Positions 24,946-37,512 of a DNA stretch of 64,000 nt are shown piece by piece. The translations under genes and the position numbers were made by a program. Under the pieces are notes generated by a model. That model ran no database searches. It saw nothing but the letters and a program-made list of their open reading frames with translations, and was not told where the DNA came from. The DNA comes from Thelephora terrestris (taxonomy: Eukaryota; Basidiomycota; Agaricomycetes; Thelephorales; Thelephoraceae): assembly GCA_015956445.1 (NCBI GenBank), contig WIUZ02000002.1:1984001-2048000 (forward strand), written 5' to 3'. The first letter of the stretch is position 1, and the number at the start of each line of letters is the position of its first letter.

Positions 24946-27103
24946 TCACCCCACAGAGAGTTTGGTATGCCTCGGTAAGCAGGCCAACGTGCACGCCCAA
25001 ACAACCTTGCAGGTCACAAACGTGTGGAAATGCTGGGTAGTCAGACGGGCCCAGACGATGCCGAACGGCCATCTCCCTAGAACATACGTTGATGGCCAAG
25101 CATAAGGAGAACTAATCGAAAGATTCGTTGTCAGGTCTTTCAACCCCTTGGTAAAAGTACCGGTAGGACTTACTCTGGTATATACGTGCACCTTCTGGAG
25201 GTGGTTCCCGTTCCGTAAGTCCTTCACCGCGTCTATCACATGGCCCATAGCTGCGAGACAGCGGTTTTGCGCCTCCTCTGTCTGACGGAACGCCGGATGC
25301 CTCGAGAGGTGGAGGTAAATTTCGGCCAACGCCACTAGCGCTATAATGTTGAAGCCCTGGATAGAAATACACCCCCCAAGATCTTGGAGGCCGATATAGC
25401 GCGAAAGTATCTCGCTGATCCGCTCGAGATGCAAGGAGAGAGTTCGGACGAAGTTTTCGGCAAGGTTGCACCAGTCGGGGACCGATGTTGCTACGATTAG
25501 GATGTCAGAATTCCTTTGAAGGTGAGATTTAGTAAGGCGACCCCGGCGCGCGTACCTTTTTCACTTAGGGAACGAGCCCTTAACGCAAGTAACATGGTCG
25601 TCGCTCCGATCGTCAAGGGATTCGATGCGATGCTCGACGTTTCCTGCACAAAACTCAGAACGAATAGCGACTGACGAAGGTGAAAGAGCGGACGAACCCA
25701 AAATTCGACGGTGAAGATGCCATCGAGAGACGATAATGGTCCGTCCGGTGGTCCTTTTAGGACGTCTAAGATTCCTTGCGCAACGGTAGCCTGCGAGCCA
25801 GTCAGTATGTACGTAGCAGGGCGATACTCAAATCAGGATGATACGAACGGGAAGATCGTTCAGTACGTCTGCATGTACTGTCTTTATTTTCCTCTCTAGC
25901 ACGTGAATCCGCAGGAGTGACCGACAGTTTACGATATGCGCCACCAAAGCAAAGCGCTCTTGGACTTGAACCTCCTCTGAAGTCCCTAGAGGGGTAGCAG
26001 TCTGGGATGTGTCGTCGAAGGGCGGAAGGAAGGAGTCGGGACTACGTTCTATGATCTCCACCGCGTGTTTGATGTATCGGGTGGCAGTGGTGATTTCAGA
26101 GGAGATCAAGAAGTATACCCCAACGATCAAGTAAATCTGGGCGCAGTAGAACATATCACAGACGTCCATCTCTGACAGGGCGGTCATAAGCTGTTTGCCT
26201 AACTCTGCTTCCAGAGCGACCAATGACCGATCACCAGAGATAAGACGGTAGGTGCGGCAACCGTAGAGTTGGGCGAAATCGATGTAGATGGGGTGGACAA
26301 ACGTCCCTGAGCGGTCACCAAGGATGATGGCCTGTTCCTTCGTGCAGTTTCCTAGTATACCGAGTTTATATTGGTGAGAGAAAGTCGCAATGCGGCTGGG
26401 GAGAACTTGAGTAGAGACCATATTTAGATCTGAACTGAGCTTACAATCTAAGAGTCACTTTCTCTCGAGGCATGGTGGAGATATCGGAGGAAAACGGATC
26501 TTCGAAGTCGCTAACGTCCAGAGAAAGACCCTTGGATCTACTGTCGGACGGAAGCGCAGGGGCTGACTCGGGCAAACCCACACTCTGGCTCGGAGGAGAT
26601 AGACGCATCGGTTCCGCTGTTTCGCCTAGGATGGAGATCGGGTTTGAGGCTACCTCATAGATACATCCAGCCCCCGCGCGGGATTTAGCACATCGAGAAC
26701 ACGCAGGCCGAGCGCCGTCGCAACGCTGCAGGGAATGGTCAGAGAAATCTCAGGCAGAATAAGATGACACGGCGGCGTGCCTTCTTCTTTCTCCTGGAGA
26801 ACAAGCAGTTAGTCGCACGGCTTTAGAACATCACGGCGCACTCACCTGCATTCGCTACAAGCTTCCCCTTTCGTTAGAGTCGGGATCGTCGGGAGTACTC
26901 CCCCTTCCGTCAGGTGCTGCTGGGTTGTTCTACCCAATTCACCGTCCCAGACCTACACAACAGTAAACAGCCGTTATAGAGCGACTTCATTACGGCACCC
27001 ACGAGATATCTGCGAACGCTTCGGAAGAGCAGGTCAGATCGGCCTAAAGGTTTCTTTACGACGCGAGCCCTCACCTGTTCTTGCCACTGGTGTTAGAAGC
27101 CAT
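24946..27103 (-). CDS. Zn2Cys6 fungal transcription factor
   Basis: The zinc cluster is rebuilt over three exons: KGEACSECR (ends 26846), a 13-base exon at 26781-26793, and RCDGARPACSRCAKSRAGAGC (starts 26725). This gives the exact spacing C-x2-C-x6-C-x6-C-x2-C-x8-C of a GAL4-type binuclear cluster. A start at 27103 (MASNTSGKNR) and an exon beginning VWDGELG near 26952 are likely. The rest is the fungal regulatory region: FAQLYGCRTYRLISGDRSL, MFYCAQIYLIVGVYFLISSEI, a block on SEEVQVQERFALVAHIVNCRSL, GPLSSLDGIFTVEFWVRPL, and IIALVALAEIYLHLSRHP. The gene would bind CGG-type sites and regulate transcription; its targets are unknown. The final exon and stop are uncertain. Confidence 0.75.
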
Positions 27104-28622
27104 GAGTCAGGTGGGTGAAGATCCACTGAAAGACCCATCCTTAAGTACCAATGGAAGTATGTCTGACTTCGTTTCTTTTTCAAGAAGGACAGCCACGATC
27201 CCGCGAAGTGCGAAATCTACGAAAAATTCCTGAACTTCTACCGCTCTGGAATGTGGGGTAGGCCTTCTATGAAAAGACCATCCCTAACATAATACACAGG
27301 GGGAGGCTATCCGGGCGAACGAACTCCGACATTCGCAAGCAACATGTTCCCTGGGTCTTGCTATGACCCTAGGAAGTGACTGGTCGGACTTGCCATATTT
27401 GGAAGGACCGCGTCTAATGCTTTGAGCCGCTCACTCCCTCCGATGCCGACTCTCCTGTCACCGAGGTTTTTCCCCCAAGGCGTCAGTGTTTCGGCAAACC
27501 TCAGCCGGGAGTGGGGTCGGGAAGGCCTGCGGCCAGGTAATCCTGATTATTCGCCGGTCGTCAAACGGAAGGAACCAAGTGACCATTCTGACCAGGATCA
27601 TGGATCGCTTGCGTACACATTTCACAAGGTAAGAGGCACTTGATGCAATGCAAAGAACAGAATACGGTACCTGCTGTTACCTTTTTCACGTCACCACTGC
27701 ACTCGACGATCGCCAAGAAGGTCGCTTCCTTTGTATCAAAGGCCAGTAACCCCCGGAGGCGGTGCGATAAGGGATCTCCTCTCCTGCCACGCTTCACATA
27801 TTGGGCTGAGGGCATCTCAGAGAGTCACACAGTCTGTATGGAAGCTCTGTGCAGATGCATTAAACAACAGCCTGGGGTCTGGATATTGCTGATCGCTGAA
27901 GCTGGATAGAGACTTGGAGTGGGGAAGCGGTGATCTCAATTCTGAACCCATGGTCCCATGACCCGGATACAACCTGATAGCTGTTCTTTGGTATTAGGCA
28001 TTAGTCGATAAGCCTGGGTACCTGAAACCGATTTGAAAAGGACTCCGTCATTCCCGGTAAGTAGAGCCACGATCTGACCTCTCCTCAGCCGTTCTCGTCT
28101 TAAGCATTCTTGCACGTCAAACTTGAACGGAGATAATCGCAATTCGCAGCACCCCATAACGGCTCGCCAAGCAGCCACCGCCTTCGCTCCCCGAGCAATT
28201 GTAGCAGGAGGAAACAACTCCTCGCGGGAAGTGATGCGCGTATCGGAGTCCCTTATTGAGAACCCCGAACCCTGGTCGAATATACACAATGGGTTAACGC
28301 CCCTTTCATCTTCATTCTAGCGGCAAGTGCTGACGCAAACCTTACAAAGCTAGTCTCTCACTGGTCACCTCTGGCTTCGGGCGCGAGAAATTAATGTGGA
28401 CGATGCACAGGTGGCAGTGCTGCTTCTAAGTCCTAGGACGTTACCTCATCAAAGCATGCAATTTCTAGACGCTCGGCGCACCCTTTGTGACTCAATACAC
28501 AGCATATTATAAGGTCCGGAGCCTAATTAATAATTTCCCAGACGATCTTTGCTGCCACCCACATCCATACATCGCAAACCCTACGACAACAACTGCCCTA
28601 CGGCTGAGCGCGTACTCCAACA
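27104..28622. other. gene-free spacer between divergent genes
   Basis: About 1.5 kb with only short open frames of no recognised family. It should contain the promoters of the Zn2Cys6 regulator and of the PAH-domain gene. I see no repeat or transposon hallmark. Confidence 0.45.
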
Positions 28623-29335
28623 ATGGTAGTTGATGTGAAAGTGGCACTCGAATTTGTCGACAATGTCAAGAAGGCCTATGGGGCGGGCTCGCCAGAGTAT
28701 CTTGGCTTCCTTGATGCGATGAGGCACTTCAAGGGTGGAAGGTGACGATCCGCGATTGCCCTACACAAGCCAACCTAAGCCTATAATGACTATCATTTTA
28801 CAGAGCGGACTCGCGTGAAACGCACAGGACGATTATCGCGCTCTTCCGAGCACACCCGGAACTCATCGAAGGGTACACATTATTTGTCCCGCCCGGACAC
28901 ACCATCCATATCCCGGAAGATCCCCAGGGGAACATTCTCGTGACGATACCTACCGGGACTGTGGAAATCGCTCGGGACGGTACGGTAGTCAATGAGACTC
29001 ATACACAGGCGCTCGAAAGTCCGGTCGAGGAAGCCAAGTTGCCAGAATTGACCGGACAGGAGAAACATCTTCTGGAGAAGCTCCGAGCTCGAATCCCGGA
29101 CTCGGAAAATCGAGAAGAGTACGAGTCGTTCGTAGCCATGTTTGAAGCCAACCTAAGGATCTCACCAGGGGAGAGAAAGGTATGGAGTAACGGGATCGTA
29201 CTGAAACCAGTTTCGCTTACCCCTCGCCAAACACAGCTTGATGCTGGCCAGGGTCGTGAGGTCGTTGAGAAGCTCCAGGGACTTCTAGGGGGTAACGATG
29301 AGCTCAAGAGGGCGTTGTCCGAGGTTTCTAACTGA
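28623..29335 (+). CDS. Sin3-type paired amphipathic helix (PAH) protein
   Basis: Two exons (28623-28741, 28804-29335) give 216 residues. The first 75 form a PAH fold as in Sin3: ALEFVDNVKKAYGAGSPEYL, then FLDAMRHFKGGRADSRETH, then IIALFRAHPELIEGYTLFVP. The rest is charged and helical with no catalytic motif. Full Sin3 has several PAH domains and over 1000 residues; small single-PAH proteins like this are common in agaricomycetes and may act as free adaptors or competitors in chromatin repression. It ends 53 bases before the end of the converging biotin gene. Confidence 0.78.
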
Positions 29336-29387
29336 CCAGATAATTTCGTGTACTACAGTGAATACAAACAACCGCTTTTCGCGCTTT

Positions 29388-32043
29388 TCAAGTTCGATCT
29401 GAACCACCCAGAACCTCGAGGATCCTATCCTCTACTTTCTTAATTACCTGGCCTTCGGTATTGAGACTCGTGATAAAGTATGCGATATCTCCGAGGGTAC
29501 GGAAGTGGATGCCAAAGGGGTGGGGGCTGTTTGAGCTAGCGTCCGTGTTCTTGATTGGATCCAAGATCCTCTGTGCAGCAGTAGATCGATACCCTTGAAT
29601 CGGAAGAATGCTTGAGCTTTGGAAAGAAAAAACGAATTCCCGGAATCGTACCTTTACCCCCATCGTCGATCTTTATTGCCAGGACACACCCTAGCGTCAT
29701 GACCTCCTTTACCGAGCTCAGCTTTGAGATTTTATCCACGAATTCTGGATCCCAGAAACTCCACACCCTTGTCGCCCCATCATTAACATCTTCGACAGTG
29801 GACTCTCCGATCCACTTTCTCCTAGCGTCATTCCAACCCTCAGTCTCCGTCAACTTCCTGATCTGCTTCATCGTCTCGTTCGCGACCTCGCACGCAACTG
29901 GATATGCGGTATAACTGTGACCATGTAGCAACGCCTGATCCTTTCTTTCCCCTACGAATGCTTCAAAAATCTCCTCTCGAGCAAGTGTCGTGGCGAGGGG
30001 TACGAGACCCCCACTCAGCATCTTGGCGTAAACAGCGATGTCTGGGTGAACACCAAGGATGGTGGATGTCGTTTGATGGCCCATGCGGTAGGTGCCGACG
30101 AAAACTTCGTCAAAGATTACGGGGATCCCAGACCATCCCCCTTCACTCGACTGCTTGACGGGGGGAGAGCGGGACCGGACGACGTCAACGAGTACCCGTT
30201 GGAATAAGGGGTCAACGAAGATCATCCCACCAGCTCCCATAACCAGGGGTTCAAGAACGAGGGCAGCGATTTCGGTCTTGATATTATCCAGCGAACGCTC
30301 GATGAACTCTCTGTAAACCCGAGCGAGAGTGGTCCCAAGTCGCTTCTCGACATCGTACACCGCGTTTAATGAGCCCCTTGCCCCGATCCACACGAAATCC
30401 TCTCCATGTGCCCCGCCATTCGAAGCGAATTGCCGGAGCGATCGGGGAAGAGTGATGACAATTCTCCCATCCTGGATCGTCAGAGACGGGGGATCGAACC
30501 AAAAGCCTTTCGACTCGTGCCATTCACAGGTGTAGACTCCGTCCCCAGCATCACAAGCGTTCATAACCCCGATAGTATCCCCATGGTAGCTCCCCTTCAA
30601 CCCCAACACGCCAAGCTTTTTGCCTCGATCCCTTCCGGTGTCCCTCTCGGAGGGATACCTTTTCGTGTAAGCCCGGAGAGCCATTTTCAGAGCGACCTCC
30701 ATTCCCGTGGACCCGTTATCGGTATAAAATACACGGGACGCCCAGTCCTTTCCTGGGCCAGCGAGAAGGGTTTCGGCAAGTTTCAGGGCGGGGAGGTGAA
30801 TAGATTGAGGGAATATCGTATGGCCGTATCTTCCGGCTGCGCGAGCAGCTGCAAGGGTGAGGGTAGGATTGGAATGACCCAGGGTTTGCGTCCACCATGA
30901 TGCTGACCCATCAAATTGATAACCCAAAAGCGAGTCGGTGTCCAGTGAGATGTGAGGGTTGTTGTCACTGTAGACACTGAAATAGTCTTTGTGTGCGCTA
31001 TCGATGACGGCAATAGACTTGGAGTTGGGGTGCGTAAGGGAGTGTTGAACGAACGGCCACCAGATCTGGGAGTGTGTCCGTGCGGGCATCGAGTTTAGTT
31101 CTTTGACACGAGATTGGTGCCGCTCTGTAAGCTGAGCGATCACTTTGGACAGTCCAGATGAATCGGACTGAGAGACTTTCTTGTAGTAACTCTCCAAATT
31201 GGTGATATCCTTTTCGCTAGAAGATATCCGAGCCGGTGGGGGAGGAATCGCCGTTACGGGAACGCCTTTTTCAGCGAAGTAGGAGGTTAGGTACTCCCAG
31301 TTTTGATAGTAGTCCTCTCGAAAAAGTAACAGGGCGTCCACCGTGTACCCTCTGAGCAAAAGAGATTCGTAGGCGGATATCGTGGATGAGATGCCCCCCA
31401 GCTTGGAGTCCCCGATTAAGATCGTTGGAAAAAACAGAGGTCGGTATGCGTCTAGTTGAGTCGAGCCCGATAACGTCGGACTGTGTACACCTGGAACGAT
31501 GAACATAAGATCTCTGGAGGGAGGTCACCACCTAGATCAATTACCCCCGGCTGTCTCAACGTATACATGACCGGCGCCTGAAGTGGCCTGAACGTAGGAC
31601 CCTAGTCGGCTCGTGATCGCGTTGACTAGTGTACCATCGGAAACCTGTAGGGCGTGTTAGTTCCAGCCCAGAAGTGGTTAGCGATGTGGGGTACCTGGTT
31701 AGCTCCTCCGTGACGAAGCGCTGCAAGGTGCGGACTGACGGGTTCGTCATACCGAAAAAGACAGTCAGCCTCCACGCGGCCGGAGAATCTTCCGGAAAAC
31801 CGACGAACGTGTCTGCCCCACAAAATGATCAGTATCCTCTTTGGTGGAGTAGGAGATTACGCATCGTCCATACAAATCGTCCGCATCCCGAATATCACCC
31901 GTGCTGACGGGCTTTAGATATAACACGTTGTGATCGCCATGTGCCGATGCTCGGACTAGTGCCGTGGCGAAGATGGTCTTGCCGACATCTGTGTTCGCAC
32001 CAAAAATTTGGTGAACCCGCAGGTGGCGGTACAAGAGCGCCAT
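29388..32043 (-). CDS. BIO3-BIO1: bifunctional dethiobiotin synthetase / DAPA aminotransferase
   Basis: Five exons (32043-31874, 31812-31695, 31644-31545, 31490-29652, 29593-29388) give about 810 residues in a single frame. The N-terminal third is dethiobiotin synthetase with a P-loop QIFGANTDVGKT, then LYLKPVSTG, RYDEPVSPHLAA and VYVETAGGVHSP. The remainder is the PLP enzyme diaminopelargonate aminotransferase: SWWTQTLGHSNP, VFYTDNGSTGMEVALKMAL, GSYHGDTIGVMNA, VIFDEVFVG and KMLSGGLVPLA with the PLP lysine. Together they perform the two steps before biotin synthase. Fused forms occur in fungi and plants and are often mitochondrial; I see no clear transit peptide at this start, though a start at 32052 is also in frame. 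It faces the Skt5-like gene. Confidence 0.93.
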
Positions 32044-32385
32044 TAGGAACACCAGTGAGATCTGGTCGCTTTGGTGGAGGTTGCGAGTGTGGGAAAAAAA
32101 AGAGGACTAAATGGATCTGTCGACTATTCAACCCAAACAGTGATAGACACACTGTCAACAACTAGTGGTCCATTGCCTACGACGAGCAGAAAGGTGCACA
32201 TAAAATTCCAGCGGACAGCTAAGCTTAACTGGTGGATACAGGTCCAGGCGGCGTTGAGGACGTTACTGGTATCCAAGAGACACCGGCGGTTTCCGATCCC
32301 ACCGCATTTCTCTCCCTATCACTCTTCGCTCTTTCTACTCCTCCACCCTCTCCCACTCCCACTACCACTGCCAGCGCATTTGGCG
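32044..32385. promoter_or_regulatory. divergent promoter, biotin gene / Skt5-like gene
   Basis: The 342 bases between the two starts hold a long pyrimidine-rich tract (about 32280-32375) just before the plus-strand start, a usual feature of strong fungal promoters. Confidence 0.45.
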
Positions 32386-34022
32386 ATGACCAACACGTAC
32401 GCGCACCAGTCGCTGCCATCTAGGCCATCATCATCTTTCCATCAAGACCAACAGCAGCAAAGGGTCGTTTCCCATGCTTCTCAGCAAGACTTCTACCCTC
32501 AATCCCAATCACCACCGCAGAGAACAGCAGGCAGGGGCTCTCTCCACATCCAAGAGGAGTCACGGTACGAACCTACAGATGATTTGTACCAGTACAACCC
32601 CGACAACAACGACGATTTCTACCACGGAAATGGCGCTTACACCCCACAGAGGTCACTGCCAGATTCTCGTCCACCCACCCCTCCCGGTCCCATCCTCGAC
32701 CATTCCCACCTCAAGCCTGGAAAGGAGGCCGCCCTCCTCTCGCACGAGCGAACTCTCGAGCTTTACCGCGCCAATGCCAAGAAAACCCAAGATCCCGAGC
32801 TTCAGTTTGAATTCGCTGTCTTTTTGGTAGACGCCGCCAAGCATTGGCCCATTCCCGCTCCTGAGCCATCAGGCGTGAACGTACTCGACATCGAGAAGGC
32901 TCAAGACAAACGGGAGGACCTTTATCGCGAAGCTACTTCCCTGCTGCGAAAACTTGCAGACAGAGGGCACATGCCATCGCAGTATTTCCTCGCCGACTGC
33001 TACGCAAACGGGATCGGTACCACAAAAGGAAAGCAGGACTTTGATCGGGCCTTCCCTCTTTTTGTATTGGCCGCCAAACATGGCCACCCCGATGCTGCCT
33101 ATCGTGCCGGTACGTGTTGTGAGAACGGTTGGGGTTGCAGGAGGGAGACCGCGAAGGCTTTGCAATTCTTTAGGAAGGCCGGCGCCGCTCTCCATCCAGG
33201 CGCACAATACCGACTGGGCATCGCGGAACTGAACGGGGAGTTGGGATTATCCAAGCGACCAAGGGAGGGTGTGAAGTGGCTGAAGAGATCTGCAGAGCAT
33301 GCGACCGCCGAATTCCCTCACGCCATCCACGAACTCGCTCTCCTACACGAAAACGGATTCGAGAATACCGTGTTCGTGGATCACGAATACGCGGCGGAAT
33401 TGCTAGCTCAAGCTTCAGAACTCGGTTACGCCCCAAGCGCATATAGGTTAGGAGAGTGCTACGAATATGGAAAGATGGGATGCCCCCAGGACGCAGCCCT
33501 CTCCATCCATTATTACGTGCGCTATTGTTAATCCTCATCCCGCAGCAAGCTGATCTCGTCCGTCAGAACATCGCCGCTCAGCAAAATCATCGAGACGCAT
33601 GCTTCGCCTTGACCGCGTGGTACCTTGTTGGCTCCCCCGGCGTCCTCCCGCAATCCGACACCGAGGCGTTCCTTTGGGCAAAGCGGGCGGCCGAGGCAGA
33701 ACTTGTCAAGGCAATGTATGCCGTTGGTTACTTCTTGGAAGTTGGAATTGGAACGTCACCCGATATGAAAGAGTGAGCACATGCGTTCGTTTTGACGGGA
33801 ACCATGGTTACTGATTCTTGGGTACCGCTGCTTCAAAGGGCTATTTCTTGGTACAAACGCGCAGCCGAGAAGGGAGATAAACGCGCGGCGCAGCGACTCA
33901 AAGCGAACTCGAATACCCCGATCATCCAACCTGGTGGACCTGGATCTGTTTTACGAAGGGGTCCAGATGGTGAGGGCTCGGACGGAAAGGGTGGCAGAGA
34001 CAAGGATTGCGTTATCATGTGA
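32386..34022 (+). CDS. Skt5/Chs4-like Sel1-repeat chitin synthase regulator
   Basis: Three exons (32386-33516, 33567-33772, 33839-34022) give 506 residues. A Gln/Ser/Pro-rich N-terminal region of about 130 residues comes before a helix-rich part with Sel1 repeats (SQYFLADCYANGIGT, AAYRAGTCCENGWGC, AQYRLGIAELNGE, AIHELALLHENGF, SAYRLGECYEYGKMG, AMYAVGYFLEVGIG, AISWYKRAAEKGD). The protein ends in the CaaX box CVIM, predicted to be farnesylated. Yeast Skt5/Chs4 has the same order and a prenylated tail, and it activates chitin synthase III at the septum and bud neck. The match makes a role in localising or activating a chitin synthase likely. It diverges from the biotin gene. Confidence 0.88.
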
Positions 34023-34795
34023 AGTTTGGACTTATGGCCGAATTATCCGCCGATTCCGCTCTTGGCCACCAATTTCCTTCGGTTTCGCCTGCGATTACTC
34101 GCCGTTTCACCGGTGTCAGAATCCTGGGCCAAAACCAATCATTCCTACCTCATTTACATCCTGACACCACCAGTTTGAGACGACTTGGACATCTTTTCTG
34201 TTTTATTCTTGCAATCCCGGACTTCTACCCCTCACACGTATCCATATCTCCAGAGGCGGAGGTTTTTTAGAATCACGCGTATGTATACCCCGATGGGTTC
34301 TACTGTCTTCGCTTCCTACACTAGCTAGTCTACCCCCGTCTAGTGATCTCATCTGTATCGACCACTGGCCACACACCCCACTTTGGATACTCATCCACAG
34401 TCGTTTCTTTTGGCAACCTCAGCCTCTCCCGCGCCACTGCAGACTTCCTCGTATGATTATCGATTACCATTACTATGTAACGTTTATAATCCTCGGATTT
34501 ATGAATTGAGAAGCTGGAACTCAGTTCACGACCGTTGAGCGTTCCGGGCAGGACAATGAATGGCCCCGTACAAATCGGTACCTCAATGGCCCAGCGCTCG
34601 GATGAGGTCATTCTATGAGGTATGATATTACAATCGATGCACAACGTATTAGATTGCGTATGAAATTGCGTATGATATGCGGTTGATATACGGGGGGGTG
34701 CTCAGGACCCTCCCAGCGGATCAGTCTTCCGAGGAGGGACCCGCAACCCTTTTTTCTTCATACTTCTCCGTTTCGACTCTAACGCGAGTCTTTAG
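34023..34795. other. gene-free spacer between converging genes
   Basis: It holds the 3' untranslated ends of the Skt5-like gene and NOP2. No additional gene is supported. Confidence 0.5.
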
Positions 34796-37298
34796 CTATG
34801 GAACGATAGAAGCATCACGATGATAGGACGAACCTTGAATGTAACTCTTGTCCTCCTCCTCGTTGAATGCAGGTTTCGCTGCGTCATCGTCTACAACATC
34901 CCCACCATCTCCCTTTCCGCCAGCTGGATCGCCGTCCCCGTCCCCACCTTTCTCCGCCTTCTTCCTCCTATGCACCTTGAACTTCGCCACAAAGAACCCG
35001 TCCATGTTGTTCACATGAGGGTAAATCCTCCTCGTCAACTTCAAGCTATCGTGGAAAACCTTCCCTCGGTACCGGGTGAAACCCTCCTTCCCGAACTCGA
35101 GCCCAGAGTCAACGAGCTTGACGTTCGGCCGTTTGCGAAGAGCGTAGTCGACGACCGCCTCGTTCTCGTCGACGGTCACGGAACAGGTGGAGTAAACGAC
35201 GTATCCCCCCGTATTGGAGTCGGGGTTCACGCTGTCGATCGCACATAGGATGAGTTGTTTCTGGAGGTGAGAGAGGAGCATGAAATCTTTGTCGGACTGA
35301 ACGATGCGTGTAGGCGTGAGACGATGAACTAGGGTTGAGGAGAGAGACGTACCTTGTTGATCTTAACGCTCGGGTCTTTGCTAATGACCCCAGTGCCGCT
35401 ACAAGGCGCGTCAAGCAACACCCTGTCAAACCCACCCAAAACCTTCGGGAACTCTCGTCCATCATACGAGCAAACCACGATGTTCTTGCATCCCAGTCGG
35501 TGGATGTTGGCGGTGAGACTCTTCGTCCTGGCCTTGTTCGCATCATTGGCGAATATCACACCGGTGTTTTGCATAAGGGCGGCCATATGAGACGTTTTCC
35601 CTCCTGGGGCGGAAGCCATATCAAGTACACGCTCGTCGGGTTGTGGGGAGAGGGAGATGACAGGGAGGAAGGAAGAGGCGGCTTGAAGCATGTAATGGCC
35701 CGCGAGGTACTCGGGTGTAGCACCTACAAGAATGTCAAGGTTCGAGGCGGAAGCTTAGGGTATAACTTGTAACCCGCCTATAGGAACACTGCTCTCGAAA
35801 ACCTGAAGGCCAACGTTTGTCCATTTACCAATCGGTTCAAGATTGACACCACGGTTGATCAGCGCCTGGGCGAGGTCTCGTCTCCTCGTCCGCAGGGTAT
35901 TGGTACGAATGGTTACTGGTCGCGGGACCTCGTTTGCCTCGAAGAACTCGATCGCCTGCAGACAAACATGTCAGTTTGGGAAGTGTAAATATCGAGGGGC
36001 TGACCTCGCCAACTGGAAACATATGGAACAGTTTCTCAGCCAGGAACTCATTGTATCCGTAGTAACTGGCGATGTCGGATACCAGTTGCGATACATAGTC
36101 TGCTCTTGGCCTAGGTGTGGCAGGAATGCAATCAAGGACTGGAAGCAGACCATAGGAGATGCACTCCGCACCTATCTTTCCCTAGTTTTTTGAAGTTTTC
36201 CAACACCCTCACACAATGCCGTAGTCGACGTTGAACCGTGAGCACGTCAGGTCCACCAGCCTTCTTCTCAGCTTCCCGTTCCCCTGGCGTCAGGATCTTC
36301 ACGGGTTCGCTAGGCCCACCTCCCTCCTCGTCGCCATTATCATCGTCCATCTCTTCGAGGTCTTCGTCATCAGTTTCACCAGCGGCAGCCGCATCTTGAA
36401 GCTCCTGCATATCGAGCTCAGCTTCCCTTGCAGCTTCGGCATCCATTGCGCGGGACCGGGCTTCCATGTTAGCTATAGTCGTCTTTCCCCTCATCACCTT
36501 TCCTCCATCTTCAGAGTCAGAATCTTCTGAATCGGAGGACCCCGACTCTGACCCGGTTGGGATAATTTTCAGAGGACGGCCAGGTTGTTTTGATTGTCGA
36601 TGTCTCGCAGGGAGAGCAATGGCTTCGTCCTCTTCGGAGTCCGTGTCAAAATCAAATTCCTGCACAGGACCTCTTAAGAGGTCGTCGCTGCCATCTGCTC
36701 AGAATGTGTGGGTATGGGGGAGAAGATTTTGTGGACATACTCTTCTGCCTCATCTTCGTCGCTCTCCAAGTCTTCCAAGCCCCCGGTAAATCCGGTAAAC
36801 TCTTCGTAGTCTTCGCCTTCGCCGTCACCGTCTGTGGTGTCACTATCTCGGAACAATGACCTGTTGAGTGACCCGTCGGTTGGGTAAACCATCTGCATTG
36901 TCCGGCAGGCGCACGCACCTGGCCTCAGCCCGCACATCAACATCTTCCTCGTCTTCCCATCCCATAGAAACGACCTCATCCTCATCCTCCCCAGGATCGA
37001 CCTCCCTCCCCTTCGACTTGCCCTGACCCTTGGCGTCGGGTCTTTTGGTGGGCATAGCCTTGGCCTGAGGTTCAGACTTCCCAGCAGGCAGAACCCCCTT
37101 AGGCTTCTTTGTCACGCGTTCCCCGTAATCGTCACGCTCTGGCTTCCGTTTCCCCAGCTTCGCTTTTAGATTTGGAACTGAGGATTTCTTGTGCCCGGGC
37201 TTCGATTTCGCCGTCGAGGATTTCCACGAGCCATTGAGATCCGGGTCCGCGTGCAGAGGAAGCGGATCTCCTTGTTTGTTCTTGGCTCTGCGACCCAT
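34796..37298 (-). CDS. NOP2: rRNA (cytosine-C5) methyltransferase Nop2
   Basis: The start at 37298 opens a Lys-rich nucleolar tail ([16 protein letters not shown]...). Acidic tracts follow ([33 protein letters not shown]). The catalytic part includes [56 protein letters not shown] (SAM binding), [22 protein letters not shown] with one catalytic cysteine, and [12 protein letters not shown] with the other. The tail is charged. Nop2 methylates a conserved cytosine of the large-subunit rRNA and is needed for 60S assembly in the nucleolus. Introns at about 36861-36915, 36689-36746, 36115-36165, 35958-36005, 35734-35780 and 35285-35352 keep frame, and the gene looks intact. It diverges from the F-box-like gene with 214 bases between starts. 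Confidence 0.93.
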
Positions 37299-37512
37299 TA
37301 CGCCAACAGCAAGGAGGAAGGGAGGCAGAAATGAAAGAATGAATGGCTGATCGAGCAAAAATTTGATCCAGTCTGCGGCATTGGGATACAAGGGTGTGCG
37401 GTGTTCCCACGGTCGCTACCACCTCGTAAGCCTCGCGCTTGACGCTGTCACTCCGAGAATGCACGTAAATTATGGCACAAACACATAATTAGATATGCTG
37501 ACAAAACACTAG

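Noticed and set aside
27561-27815. Cysteine-rich minus-strand frame as a zinc-binding protein
   Set aside because: The cysteine spacing does not fit Zn2Cys6 or any other finger I know, and the true zinc cluster of the regulator lies at 26725-26870.
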